64,000 nt of DNA from Qaidamihabitans albus (GTDB taxonomy: Bacteria > Actinomycetota > Actinomycetes > Mycobacteriales > Pseudonocardiaceae): NCBI RefSeq assembly GCF_016464705.1, contig NZ_JAEHOB010000010.1, positions 1-64,000 on the forward strand, read 5' to 3'. The stretch's first letter is position 1. Every line of letters begins with the position of its first letter. Made by a program: the position numbers and the translations under genes. Below are positions 44,459 to 52,550 of the stretch, in pieces. The notes beneath the pieces are model-generated. The model had not been told where the DNA came from. It searched no databases and worked only from the letters and a program-made list of their open reading frames with translations.

Positions 44459-44486
44459 TGTAGCTCGCTACAACGTAGCCCGCTAC
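44459..44486. promoter_or_regulatory. Two GTAGC-N2-GCTAC palindromes upstream of first Scr1-like gene
   Basis: TGTAGC-TC-GCTACA (44459-44472) and GTAGC-CC-GCTAC (44475-44486) are perfect palindromes with centres 15 bp apart, about 70-90 bp before the gene. The same motif pair with the same spacing precedes the second Scr1-like gene. Confidence 0.7.
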
Positions 44487-44549
44487 ATCCTGGGTGTGGC
44501 CTATTCGGGTGAAGTGTGCACGCTTGCCCGATAGCGGGAAGGTGACGCC

Positions 44550-45419
44550 TTGGTCGAAGCGTGTCCCATCGTGGTGCGGAGGTGGGTCGGCTCCGAGTTC
44601 GCCACCATGCGCAATCGCAGCCACAACCCTTCGCGGACGGAGGCGGCGAAGCGCGTCGACAAGTCGCCGGCCGCCCTCGGGCACGTCGAGTCCGGCCGCA
44701 ACTTCCCCGCGGTCAACAAGATCGAGGTACTGCTGACCTACTACGGCCACCAGAGCCGGGCCGGCTACTTCGCCTCCCTCGTCGAGCGCGCGAAGAACCG
44801 CAGGCACTGGTGGGACGAGTTCCCCGGCGAGCTTCTGCCGGAGTGGTACGAACTCTTCCTCGGCTTCGAGACCTCCGCCGTGTGGATGTTCGTCTACAGC
44901 ACCCAACTGGTGCCGGAGCTGCTGCAGACCACCGACTACGCCGAAGCGGTCCTCCGCGCGGCCGGGCCCGGGTCGCCCGACGACGAGATCGCGACCCGGC
45001 TCGAACTGCGGAACAGGCGGCGGCGCGAGGTGCTCGACCGCGAGGAGCCCTGCGTCCTGCGGTGCGTGATCGACGAGGCAGCACTGCACCGGGAGGCAGG
45101 TGGCCCCGCCGTACTGCGCGAGCAGCTGCGGCGGCTCGCTGAGCTGACCCGCAGGCCGAACATCGAGATCCGCGTGCTGAGCAGCGCCGCGGGCGCCCCG
45201 GCGAGCCCCGACGGCGGCTTCACATTGATGACCATGCCGCCGGAACTCGAGGGTCACCCCGGCGCCGCCTTCGTCGGAACGGTTGTGGAGGGCGCCTTCT
45301 TCGAGAAGGCACAACAGGTCGACATCTTCCGCGACAAGTCGGATCGCTTGTGGGAACAGGCACTCACCTCGGAACATTCACGCGCTTTCATCGACGACCT
45401 GGCAGCCGGACCGGACTGA
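44550..45419 (+). CDS. Scr1/DUF5753-type XRE regulator (1), TTG start
   Basis: The 289-residue protein has a short N-terminal HTH (about 15-60; AAKRVDKSPAALGHVESGRN) and a long DUF5753 domain (about 95-280; MFVYSTQLVPELLQTTDYAE, CVIDEAALHREAGG, GGFTLMTMPPELEG). Database entries name this family Scr1 TA-system antitoxin-like, usually paired with a small DUF397 protein; none is seen here. The N-terminus fits less well than in its partner (RRWVGSEFATMRNRSHNPSR). The TTG at 44550 follows GGAAGG and is conserved in the second copy, which gives the same protein length. Function as DNA-binding regulator is likely; the ligand is unknown. Confidence 0.82.
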   Translation: MVEACPIVVRRWVGSEFATMRNRSHNPSRTEAAKRVDKSPAALGHVESGRNFPAVNKIEVLLTYYGHQSRAGYFASLVERAKNRRHWWDEFPGELLPEWYELFLGFETSAVWMFVYSTQLVPELLQTTDYAEAVLRAAGPGSPDDEIATRLELRNRRRREVLDREEPCVLRCVIDEAALHREAGGPAVLREQLRRLAELTRRPNIEIRVLSSAAGAPASPDGGFTLMTMPPELEGHPGAAFVGTVVEGAFFEKAQQVDIFRDKSDRLWEQALTSEHSRAFIDDLAAGPD

Positions 45420-45555
45420 GCCCGCCCCGCCGCTCGTCTCGGTACTGGTCTGGGAACCCGGCGACGCGGCCGTGCTTCACGGGAATCCCGCAGCGGCCGC
45501 GTCACCGGGGGCTACGGTTACGGATGAACGGTCCTACCTATAGCCACGTCCGACC

Positions 45556-45582
45556 GTAGCACGCTGCCATGTAGCGCGCTAC
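45556..45582. promoter_or_regulatory. Two GTAGC-type palindromes upstream of second Scr1-like gene
   Basis: GTAGC-AC-GCTGC (45556-45567, imperfect) and GTAGC-GC-GCTAC (45571-45582, perfect), centres 15 bp apart as before the first gene. The flanks GGGTGAAG and GGAAGGTGACGCCTTG are shared too. Confidence 0.7.
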
Positions 45583-45643
45583 GCCGCGGCGTGGCCTATC
45601 CGGGTGAAGCCCCGCGCTCACCCCGATGCCGGAAGGTGACGCC

Positions 45644-46513
45644 TTGCTCGGAGCCACTCCCCTCGTGACGACCAAGTGGATGGGCGAGCACATCACGAAC
45701 ATGCGGGTACAGCGGGGCTTCTCCCGTGAACAGCTCGCAGCCAGAGCCGGCTGGAGCGGCAAGTCACTCGTCGGGCACCTCGAGGCCGCGGTGCGGCTGT
45801 TCAACACCGACCACGTGGCGGCCCTGCTGCCCGCCCTCGGCCGCTCGGAACACGTCGCGCACTACCAGCGGCTCGTGACCGAGGCGGCGGCGAAGGGCGA
45901 GTGGTGGCGAGAGCTGCTGCCGAAGGAAAAGGACACCCGGAAGCGACTGCGCGGGCTGGAACTGTTCCTGTCCTTCGAGGCGTCAGCGATCACGATCCGC
46001 CACTACGCCTCGTATGCGGTGCCCGAACTGTTGCGGACGCCGCCGTACACCGACGCCGTCCTGCGCGCCACCGAACCAAGCTGGGCCGAGCTCCGGTGCG
46101 CGCTCCAGCCGGGGCGGCAGGCGATCCTCGGCGGCACCGAGCCCACCGAGATCCAGGTGGTGCTCGACGAGCACGTCCTGCGCCGGGTCGCGGGCGGCGC
46201 CGAGGTCATGCGTGCCCAGCTCGCGCACCTCGCCGAGCACGCCGTGCGGCCCAACGTCACGCTGCAGATCCTGCCCACGGAAGCCGGGATACCCGCCGCG
46301 GAAGGGGGCTTCTCGCTCATGGACATGCCTGCCGAGCTCGACGGTCACCCAGGGGCCGCCTGTCTCGAGAGCGCGGTGGACTGGCTCTGCTACGAGCGAC
46401 CGGACGAGCTCCGGCAGTTCCGGAGGTACTGGGAGCGGCTGCGCGAACAGGCACTGCCGCCGGAGCGGACCCCGGAGCTGCTCCAACGCGCCGCGCGGGA
46501 GCTCGTGGCCTGA
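45644..46513 (+). CDS. Scr1/DUF5753-type XRE regulator (2), TTG start
   Basis: This 289-residue paralogue of the preceding gene has a clear HTH (about 15-65; MRVQRGFSREQLAARAGWSG, SLVGHLEAAVRLF). The DUF5753 domain (IRHYASYAVPELLRTPPYTD, VVLDEHVLRRVAGGAEVMRA, GGFSLMDMPAELDG) follows. Although an ATG exists at 45626, the TTG at 45644 is placed exactly like that of the first copy, in an identical GGAAGGTGACGCCTTG context, and yields the same 289 residues. No DUF397 partner follows. It probably regulates itself through the GTAGC palindromes. It is convergent with the GNAT-like gene, 6 bp away. Confidence 0.85.
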   Translation: MLGATPLVTTKWMGEHITNMRVQRGFSREQLAARAGWSGKSLVGHLEAAVRLFNTDHVAALLPALGRSEHVAHYQRLVTEAAAKGEWWRELLPKEKDTRKRLRGLELFLSFEASAITIRHYASYAVPELLRTPPYTDAVLRATEPSWAELRCALQPGRQAILGGTEPTEIQVVLDEHVLRRVAGGAEVMRAQLAHLAEHAVRPNVTLQILPTEAGIPAAEGGFSLMDMPAELDGHPGAACLESAVDWLCYERPDELRQFRRYWERLREQALPPERTPELLQRAARELVA

Positions 46514-46519
46514 TCCGCC

Positions 46520-47173
46520 TCACGGACACGGGTCGTGCTGGGAGGGCCACCAGTGGTCGAGCAGACTCATCCGCGCCTCCAGCAGCGCCGGGTTGTGCAG
46601 GTCGACGATGTGCACATCGCGCCAGCGGTGGAAGCCGATGCGCTCGAGCATCCCGGCCATGCGCACGCTGGCCAGCTCGGCCGAAACGCGGTCAGGGCAG
46701 GTGGACCGGAAGTCCAGCGGCGACACGCGGCACGTCGCCAGCCGTGCGGTGGGCGCCAGGGTCCGCAGGGCTCCGGCGATGAGCGGACCGCCGAGGCCGT
46801 GCCCGCGCCACTCGGTGGTGAGCGAGATGTGCCGCAGGATGACCATCCGGGACGGCCCGGCGGGCAGCCGCGCGTCGAGCTCCGGATGCAGCCTGCCGTC
46901 GGTGGAGTCGAGGACCGTCTCGGCGATGAACTCCAGCGCCCATTCGCCGAGGGCCACCGAGTCGAGCAGGTTGCGGTCCCGGTGCAGGTCCGCGATGACG
47001 AGCGAGATGTCACCGACATGCCGCACCGCCTCGGGACAGCGGTCGAGTTCCCAGACGTCGGCCGACACGTCCCAGCGCTCCGGTAGATGGTCCTCGTCGT
47101 CGATGTGCCACCACAGCCGCTCGTGCGTGATGGACAGCCTTATCGAGAGTGGGTTGGCGGGCAGGTTCGGCAC
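46520..47173 (-). CDS. GNAT-like unknown, paralogue A
   Basis: The 217-residue protein opens PNLPANPLSIRL and has an N-terminal beta domain (RLWWHIDDED, SADVWELD, VRHVGDISLVIADL). The C-terminal half resembles the acetyl-CoA-binding part of GNAT folds (HISLTTEWRGHGLGGPLIAGAL, MLERIGFHRW). R-G-H-G-L-G matches the GNAT pyrophosphate loop. Family is not recognised by name; acetyl transfer is inferred. The GTG at 47173 follows GAGGTGG and matches the start of its paralogue at 54989-55630. It lies 3'-to-3' with the second Scr1-like gene. Confidence 0.65.
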   Translation of the reverse strand: MPNLPANPLSIRLSITHERLWWHIDDEDHLPERWDVSADVWELDRCPEAVRHVGDISLVIADLHRDRNLLDSVALGEWALEFIAETVLDSTDGRLHPELDARLPAGPSRMVILRHISLTTEWRGHGLGGPLIAGALRTLAPTARLATCRVSPLDFRSTCPDRVSAELASVRMAGMLERIGFHRWRDVHIVDLHNPALLEARMSLLDHWWPSQHDPCP

Positions 47174-47443
47174 TGGCCACCTCGCAGGGGATGTTCCGTC
47201 ACCTGATATGACAGTTGCAAGGCCCGACGATGACGTCAATGCCCCGGCGATTTTGCGCTTTCTCTCCGGACGAGCAAAGAAAAATCTTTCACTGCCGGAA
47301 GTTCACCGTAATGGCTCTGTTCTCGGCGGTTTTCCGCATGATTTCGTCCTGGTAGGGCCAGTGGCAGCGGAACGCGCCCTCGTACCCGGGCCGGGCGAGG
47401 CGCAGCAGGAACGGGACGTCAGCGCAATTGTTATCGTCCGGTG

Positions 47444-47755
47444 TCAATCCGGCAGCATTGGAAGCATGACGCGATGGCGTTCGGATTCGGGAACCAGTCC
47501 CAGATCATTTTCGCCGTGTTCGTCGAACAGCAACTGACGTTCGTACCCGACGATCGTGCAGCGGACTGCCGGGCAAGGTCCTCGCGCCGGACGATCTCGG
47601 CGAGCACGGCCTTGCTGTACGCGACGACGAGGTCGAACGCGCTGTCGGTGGTGTGCAGATCGTGGACGCCTGCGCGGTGAGCGACTGGTCAGGTCCGGCG
47701 CGCGCGGCGTGATCAGCGGGTGCACGAACGCGCCGAGGCTCGCGAAAGCGGGAGC
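47444..47755 (-). pseudogene. Decayed gene of unknown family with two offsetting frameshifts
   Basis: Coding-like peptide pieces occur in successive frames: APAFASLGAFVHPLITPRAP, then in another frame HDLHTTDSAFDLVVAYSKAV and LAEIVRREDLARQ, then back to the first frame with TIVGYERQLLFDEHGENDLG and a normal stop at 47444. In the middle the first frame is Arg-rich shadow sequence. The two shifts cancel. The start is unclear and the front overlaps or abuts the XRE gene end. No family was recognised. It may be a remnant or, less likely, two sequencing errors. Confidence 0.45.
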
Positions 47756-47765
47756 CGTTCCGGCG

Positions 47766-48152
47766 TCAGCGGAGCCTGCGCCCTCGGCGCGCGGCCGCGA
47801 GCAACTGCTCCGCCGGCACACCCAGGGCGGCGCTGAGCCAGCGTTGCCAGTACGGGCCGGGAACGCGCTTCCCGCGTTCCCACCGGGCGACTTCGTGCCG
47901 GCTCAGGCCGCGATTTCGCGACAGGTTGACCAGTACGTCGGCCAACTCGTACTGGGTAAGGCCCCGCTGCCGCCTGGCACGCCGCACGAGCGTCCAGATC
48001 GGCTCCACCTCGTCGTGCTCCGACGACGGCTTCCCACCGTCCGTGGGAGACCTGTCCTCGACGCTGGAACGCGGGGCAGGCCACGGCGATCCCGCCGGCG
48101 GCCTCTTCTGTCCATTTCGCGCACTGCGCGCTTCGTCATAGCTCATGGTCAT
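47766..48152 (-). CDS. Small XRE-family HTH protein
   Basis: The 128-residue protein has a disordered front (about 1-50) and a C-terminal XRE helix-turn-helix (about 53-120; RARRQRGLTQYELADVLVNL, RGLSRHEVARWERGKRVPGP, then LGVPAEQLLAAARRG). The ATG at 48152 overlaps the AraC-type gene stop as ATGA, so they form a coupled pair. Such small HTH-only proteins act as repressors or partners of larger regulators. Targets are unknown. Confidence 0.8.
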   Translation of the reverse strand: MTMSYDEARSARNGQKRPPAGSPWPAPRSSVEDRSPTDGGKPSSEHDEVEPIWTLVRRARRQRGLTQYELADVLVNLSRNRGLSRHEVARWERGKRVPGPYWQRWLSAALGVPAEQLLAAARRGRRLR

Positions 48153-49120
48153 CGATGCAGGGTCTGTGAGGGGACTTCTTCGAAACGTTGCCGGTATGTG
48201 CTGGCGAATCGGCCGAGGTGCACAAAGCCCCAGCGGCCGGCGACCTCGCCGACGGTGATCGTGTCGGGCTGGGCCGCGCGGAGCTCGTCATGCGCGCGCT
48301 GCAGCCGCACCGTGCGCAGGTACTCGCTCGGAGTCGTGTCGAGGTGCCGCCGGAATCCCTTCTGCAGAGCCCGGACGCTGACCCCGGCTTTCCTGGCGAG
48401 GCTCCCCATGGTGTGTGACTGCTCGGGGTGGTGCTCGATGAGGTCGACGACCTGGCTGACCGCACGCGACGGCGCGGGACACAGGTCGCCCTGTAACAGG
48501 GCCGTGTAGTTGCTCGCATGGGCGAGCAACAGGCTGGTCAGCAGGCTCCGTTCCATCTGCCGGATTGCCAGCGGATGCGTCAGGAGGCCACCAGGGCGGT
48601 TGACCTCCGTCACGCAGAACAGGAGGTAGTTGTACCAGCTCCGGGCATAGCCGGTGGTCACGTCCATTCCGGGGTGGAACTCGATCGGCCACGGCAGCGA
48701 CCTGCCGAGAAGGTCGGACAGCAACGTCTCCATTGCCGTCCGCTCGATCCGGAGCAGCACCAGTTCCGCGTCCGCGGACAACCGCATGCTCAGCGGCATG
48801 GTCGGGTTGAGCACGGAGACGAAACCGGGATCCGTGTAGACCCGCGCCGGGCCGTGCTGCACCAGGCCGTTGCCGCGTAGCGGAGCCTGGATGATGAAGA
48901 AGGTCCGCAGTTCTCCCAGGTCGATGCGCACCGCACCGCCGTAGGCCACGTAGTTCAGGCCGACGGTCTGCAACCGCTTGGAGTGCATCCTGGCGTCCAG
49001 CCTGGTCTCCCGGCCCGCGAGCTCCACGCGATGCGGGCCGAAAATCCGGCCGACCTGATCCCGCGTGACGTCAAGATCGCGCGAGTGGAACAGTTCGAAA
49101 CGATCGAGCGGTCGAGTCAT
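48149..49120 (-). CDS. AraC-family regulator (AraC_binding_2 type), paralogue A
   Basis: The 323-residue regulator has an N-terminal ligand domain (about 10-200; RVELAGRETRLDARMHSKRL, LNYVAYGGAVRIDLGELRTF) and a C-terminal double HTH (about 225-320; MGSLARKAGVSVRALQKGFR, SEYLRTVRLQRAHDELRAAQ, VGEVAGRWGFVHLGRFASTY). The start at 49120 is an ATG in a good frame. Its stop overlaps the small XRE gene start. It resembles the AraC-type gene at 56101-57075. It may control the neighbouring decayed catabolic operon, but this is positional inference. Confidence 0.88.
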   Translation of the reverse strand: MTRPLDRFELFHSRDLDVTRDQVGRIFGPHRVELAGRETRLDARMHSKRLQTVGLNYVAYGGAVRIDLGELRTFFIIQAPLRGNGLVQHGPARVYTDPGFVSVLNPTMPLSMRLSADAELVLLRIERTAMETLLSDLLGRSLPWPIEFHPGMDVTTGYARSWYNYLLFCVTEVNRPGGLLTHPLAIRQMERSLLTSLLLAHASNYTALLQGDLCPAPSRAVSQVVDLIEHHPEQSHTMGSLARKAGVSVRALQKGFRRHLDTTPSEYLRTVRLQRAHDELRAAQPDTITVGEVAGRWGFVHLGRFASTYRQRFEEVPSQTLHR

Positions 49121-49299
49121 TGGTCACGCGGGGAAGCGGTCGTCAGGACGATCGCCCGGAGACTCCCCTTGCACCTCCTCACTCACCACTCTTGTGGACC
49201 TACCCGGTAAGTCATACCTCCAAAAGGGTGCACTTTGCGATAAGCAATTTGCAGATCGCCGACGAGTCGCCACCCTGGGCAGTCCACTGAGTAAATCAC

Positions 49300-49817
49300 G
49301 GGTACCAGGCACCGGCAACAAATTGCCGCTGGCAAGTTGCGAGCCACGGCCGTCGGGCCAGCCTAGCGGTGAACTGCCGCATCGCTCCACCCTGCGCGGT
49401 GATCCGGCCACCGACGGTGGACACCGCACGGCTGCCCGGGTCCGGTACGTACAGCAGCCCGGCGACGGCCGCGACGTCGGCGAGCCGTGCCGTGGCCACG
49501 CCCGGCTGCACCCTGGCGAGCAACTCCTCCGTGCTGACCTCGACGATCCGGTTCAACCCGGGTCAGCACGAGCACGATCCCGCCCGCGAGCGGGACGTGC
49601 CCGCGCACAGGTCGGACCCCGCCACACGCGGTACGACCGGAACCCCGCGGCGGGTGGCGAACCGGAGGATCTCGGCGACCTCCGCCGTGCTGCCGGGGAA
49701 CACCACGGCGGCCGCGCCGTGAAAGAGGGGCGTCGCGTGCGTACGGCGAGCTCGCCGGGGCCACCCGCGCGTGCCGGGATCCGCCGATGCCGGCCAGTTG
49801 CCCGGCGAGCTGGGCAC
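49300..49817 (-). pseudogene. Broken FAD-linked oxidase (glycolate-oxidase/GlcD type) fragment
   Basis: Pieces of an FAD_binding_4 domain lie in three frames: AAVVFPGSTAEVAEILRFAT and RRGVPVVPRVAGSDLCAGT; then VPLAGGIVLVLTR; then NRIVEVSTEELLARVQPGVA, LLYVPDPGSRAVSTVGG. Read in sequence they follow the normal order of a GlcD N-terminal domain, so at least two frameshifts separate them. The last ~300 residues of a typical oxidase are missing: the sequence runs into AT-richer DNA near 49300. It is the final gene of the aminotransferase operon and no longer functional as written. Confidence 0.75.
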
Positions 49818-49828
49818 CGGTCGCTACG

Positions 49829-50680
49829 TCAGGCCTGACCGCAGACCGTTCGCTGCCTGCCCAGCCCGGCGACCTCGGCCTCCAGGACGTCGCCGGGGCG
49901 GAGGTAGCCGAACCTGCCGGAAAGGGCGACCCCCTCCGGCGTCCCGGTGTTGACGAGGTCGCCCGGTTCGAGGACCAGGAAGCGGGACAGGTGGAGAATG
50001 ATCTCCGTGACCGGGAAGATCATGTCGGCCGTCTTCGAGTCCTGGCGCGGATCGCCGTTGACCCACGAACGGAGGGCAAGCGCTTGCGGGTCGGTGACCT
50101 CGCAGGCGGGCACGAACCAGGGGCCCAGCGGATTGAACGTCTCGCAGGACTTGCCCTTGGCCCACTGACCGCCGGGGCGGCCGAGCTGGAAATCCCGCTC
50201 GGACACGTCGTTGGAGGTCAGGTAACCCGCGATGCAGTCCCGCGCCTGCGCAGGCGACTCCAGGTACCGCGCCGGCCTGCCGATCACGACCCCGAGCTCG
50301 ACCTCCCAGTCGGTGTGGGTCGAACCGCGCGGGATGAGCACCTCGTCGTGAGGGCCGACGACGGTGTTCGGCGACTTGTGGAACAGGATCGGCTCGGTGG
50401 GCGGGGCGGCACCGGACTCGGCCGCGTGCGCCGCGTAGTTCTGGCCGATGCACAGCACCGCACCCGGCCTGGCAATCGGCGAACCGATCCGCTCGCCAGT
50501 GACATCGAGCGGCGGCAGCTCGCCCCTGTCCAGCGCGGCGAGTGCCCGCCGGGGGCCGTCCGCGGCGAGGAATCAGGCGTCGATGTCGGTGGTGATCCCG
50601 GAGAGGTCGTGGTGCTCGCCGTCGTCGGTGAGCACCACCGGCCGCTCGGCGCCGCGCACGCCCACGCGCATCAGCCTCAT
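49829..50680 (-). pseudogene. Fumarylacetoacetate hydrolase-family gene interrupted by an in-frame TGA
   Basis: An ATG at 50680 (overlapping the M81 stop as ATGA) begins MRLMRVGVRGAERPVVL, runs 35 codons and hits TGA at 50575-50573. The same frame then continues FLAADGPRRALAALDRGELP to a complete FAH catalytic domain. That domain holds VLCIGQNYAAHAAE, the metal-ligand DWEVELGVVIG, TSNDVSERDFQ, the Lys of WAKGKS and NTGTPEGVALSG. Homologues have a sense codon at the TGA site. A GTG at 50458 could restart translation to give a 209-residue catalytic core, so some activity may survive. FAH-family enzymes hydrolyse or decarboxylate beta-diketo/enol acids. Confidence 0.75.
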
Positions 50681-52170
50681 GCCCGGCCCGCCGGTCCGGC
50701 GGTGGGCGGTTCGAACGGGTACATCGGCCGGCGGCGATGCAGGTAGCGGAACCGTTCGAGGTTCATCGCGGTGATGCCGTCGGTGTCCACCACGACCATC
50801 CGCGACGCGATGGGCCCGTATGCCGCGCGCGGCGAGTTGACGCCCTTCGCGACCACCACGTGGTGATCCGCCGGATCGACGCCGACGCTGAGTAACTGGT
50901 GCAGGCTCGCGTTGAGGACCGGCCGGGAGTTGAGCACCAGCGTGTGCCCGTCGGTCGTCTCGACCACCGCTGTCGGCCCCGCGTCGAAGAACCGGAAGCC
51001 GCCATGCCTCGGACTCGGCTCCTCGAACAGGCCGTCGGAGAGCACACGGACCCGGCCCTCGACGGGCACCGGCGGGCCGGGTGAGTGCGGCCGGCACCCG
51101 CCGACGCGCAACCGGACCACGGACCTGGCGCCGGCGGCCATGCAGGTCCGGACCGACTCCGCGTCCACGAGAGTCTGGACAAGTGAGCGCAGCCCGCGCC
51201 GCACGGCCGCGTCCAGGAGCACGGTCGAGTCCCCCGGCGCACCACCCCCGACGTTGTCCCCGGCGTCGAGCAGCACCACGGGGCCCGCCGGCTCGCTTTC
51301 GGCCAGGTCGAGCGCCTCCTCGACCGTGCGTTCACACGCCTGGAGTTCCGCGCGCCGCTCCCAGACCGCCGAGGCGAGCTCCTGCGCGGCCGCGGCCGCC
51401 GCGACCTCGTCGCCGTCGTGGATAGCAATGCACGACATGCCCATGTGCGGCACGTCGGCGTAGGGGAAGCCCTCCACGACGCTGGCCGAGAGCATGCCGG
51501 GGCGTCGTGCGATCTCGGCCGCCTTCGCGACGAGGCCAGCCATCGGTTCCTCGCCGGTGTCCTGGCGCGCGATGTTGACCACCAGCGGGAGCTGAACCAG
51601 CGCCTGCTCCGGCCGAGCCTCCCCGAGCACCGTGGAGACCATCAGGGCCGTGCAGTCGATCGCCCGGTCCTTAGGATCCACGTGCGGATTGGTCTGGTAC
51701 ACCAGTGTCACGGTGAGCGCGTCGAGCAGCTTGCGCGACACGTTGGCGTGCATGTCCAGCACGGCGCCGACGGGCACGCCCGGACCGACGACACGGCGCA
51801 CCCTGGCCGCGATCTCGCCGTCGGCGTCGGGGAAGTGCTCGGCGACCGCGGCTCCGTGCACGTTCAGCAGCACGCCGTCCCACGGGCCCTCTTCGGCGAG
51901 CCTGCCCAGCATCTCACCGACGATGGTCTCGAACGCGTCCGCGGTGACGGGTCCTCCCGGTGTGACGAAGGCGAACACGAGGGGCACCACCTCGACACCG
52001 AACGTCTCCGCGGCGGCGAGGAAACCGCCGATGGTCGCCGACGAGCCGGCGTACTGTTCGACGATCTCCTTGCCGCGCAGCACTCCGCCGTCCTGGAACA
52101 TGTCGAGGTCGGCCGCGACCGGGGAGAACGTGTTGGCCTCGTGGAAGAGGCCGAGGGTGGCGAAGCGCAT
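50677..52170 (-). CDS. M81-family (MlrC-type) metallopeptidase/amidase
   Basis: The 497-residue protein has the N-terminal MlrC/DUF1485 domain with zinc-site segments LFHEANTFSPV, VHGAAVAEH and LDMHANVS, and QTNPHVDPKDRA. A C-terminal MlrC domain (about 300-490) carries LDAGDNVGGGAPGDSTVLL and VVAKGVNSPRAAYGPIASR. Microcystinase C of this family degrades linear peptides, but most family members sit in small-molecule catabolic operons and may act on cyclic amides or ureido compounds. The ATG at 52170 is 1 nt after the RidA stop. Substrate unknown. Confidence 0.88.
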   Translation of the reverse strand: MRFATLGLFHEANTFSPVAADLDMFQDGGVLRGKEIVEQYAGSSATIGGFLAAAETFGVEVVPLVFAFVTPGGPVTADAFETIVGEMLGRLAEEGPWDGVLLNVHGAAVAEHFPDADGEIAARVRRVVGPGVPVGAVLDMHANVSRKLLDALTVTLVYQTNPHVDPKDRAIDCTALMVSTVLGEARPEQALVQLPLVVNIARQDTGEEPMAGLVAKAAEIARRPGMLSASVVEGFPYADVPHMGMSCIAIHDGDEVAAAAAAQELASAVWERRAELQACERTVEEALDLAESEPAGPVVLLDAGDNVGGGAPGDSTVLLDAAVRRGLRSLVQTLVDAESVRTCMAAGARSVVRLRVGGCRPHSPGPPVPVEGRVRVLSDGLFEEPSPRHGGFRFFDAGPTAVVETTDGHTLVLNSRPVLNASLHQLLSVGVDPADHHVVVAKGVNSPRAAYGPIASRMVVVDTDGITAMNLERFRYLHRRRPMYPFEPPTAGPAGRA

Positions 52171-52171
52171 G

Positions 52172-52549
52172 TCAGGCCCTCCCGTACGCGACGACATCGA
52201 GCTCGAACTTGATCCGGTCACCGAGGCAGTTGGTGATCGTGGTGCGCGCGGGCAGCGGCTCGCCGAAGTACTCGAGGTAGATCCGGTTGTACTCCGGCAG
52301 GTCGCCCGCGTCGCGCACGTAGGCGCCGACCCGGACCACATGGGACAGTTCCAGGCCCTCTCCGGCCAGGATGCGGCGTACGTTCTCGATCGAGCGGCGC
52401 ATCTCCTCCTCGAACGTGCCGGGCACGATCCGCCCGCCGTCCACGGAGGCCTGTCCGGACACGAAGACGAGGTCACCCGCACGCCGGCACGGGGAGAACA
52501 TCGCGGTGTTGCCGTCACGGTCTTCGGCGGTGCCGAGTGGCCGGGTCAT
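52172..52549 (-). CDS. RidA-family enamine/imine deaminase
   Basis: The ~125-residue protein is typical RidA/YjgF. It has LVFVSGQASVDGG, the helix MRRSIENVRRILAGEGLELS, the catalytic Arg in LPARTTITNCL and a C-terminal Glu in FELDVVAYG. RidA proteins hydrolyse reactive 2-aminoacrylate-like imines made by PLP enzymes, which fits the aminotransferase just upstream. The ATG at 52549 is 1 nt after that gene's stop; an ATG at 52561 is an alternative that would overlap it. Confidence 0.93.
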   Translation of the reverse strand: MTRPLGTAEDRDGNTAMFSPCRRAGDLVFVSGQASVDGGRIVPGTFEEEMRRSIENVRRILAGEGLELSHVVRVGAYVRDAGDLPEYNRIYLEYFGEPLPARTTITNCLGDRIKFELDVVAYGRA

Positions 52550-52550
52550 G

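Noticed and set aside
50573-50575. Selenocysteine read-through of the TGA in the FAH-family gene
   Set aside because: FAH-family proteins are not known selenoproteins, the position is not in the active site, and no SECIS-like hairpin was recognised directly after the TGA.
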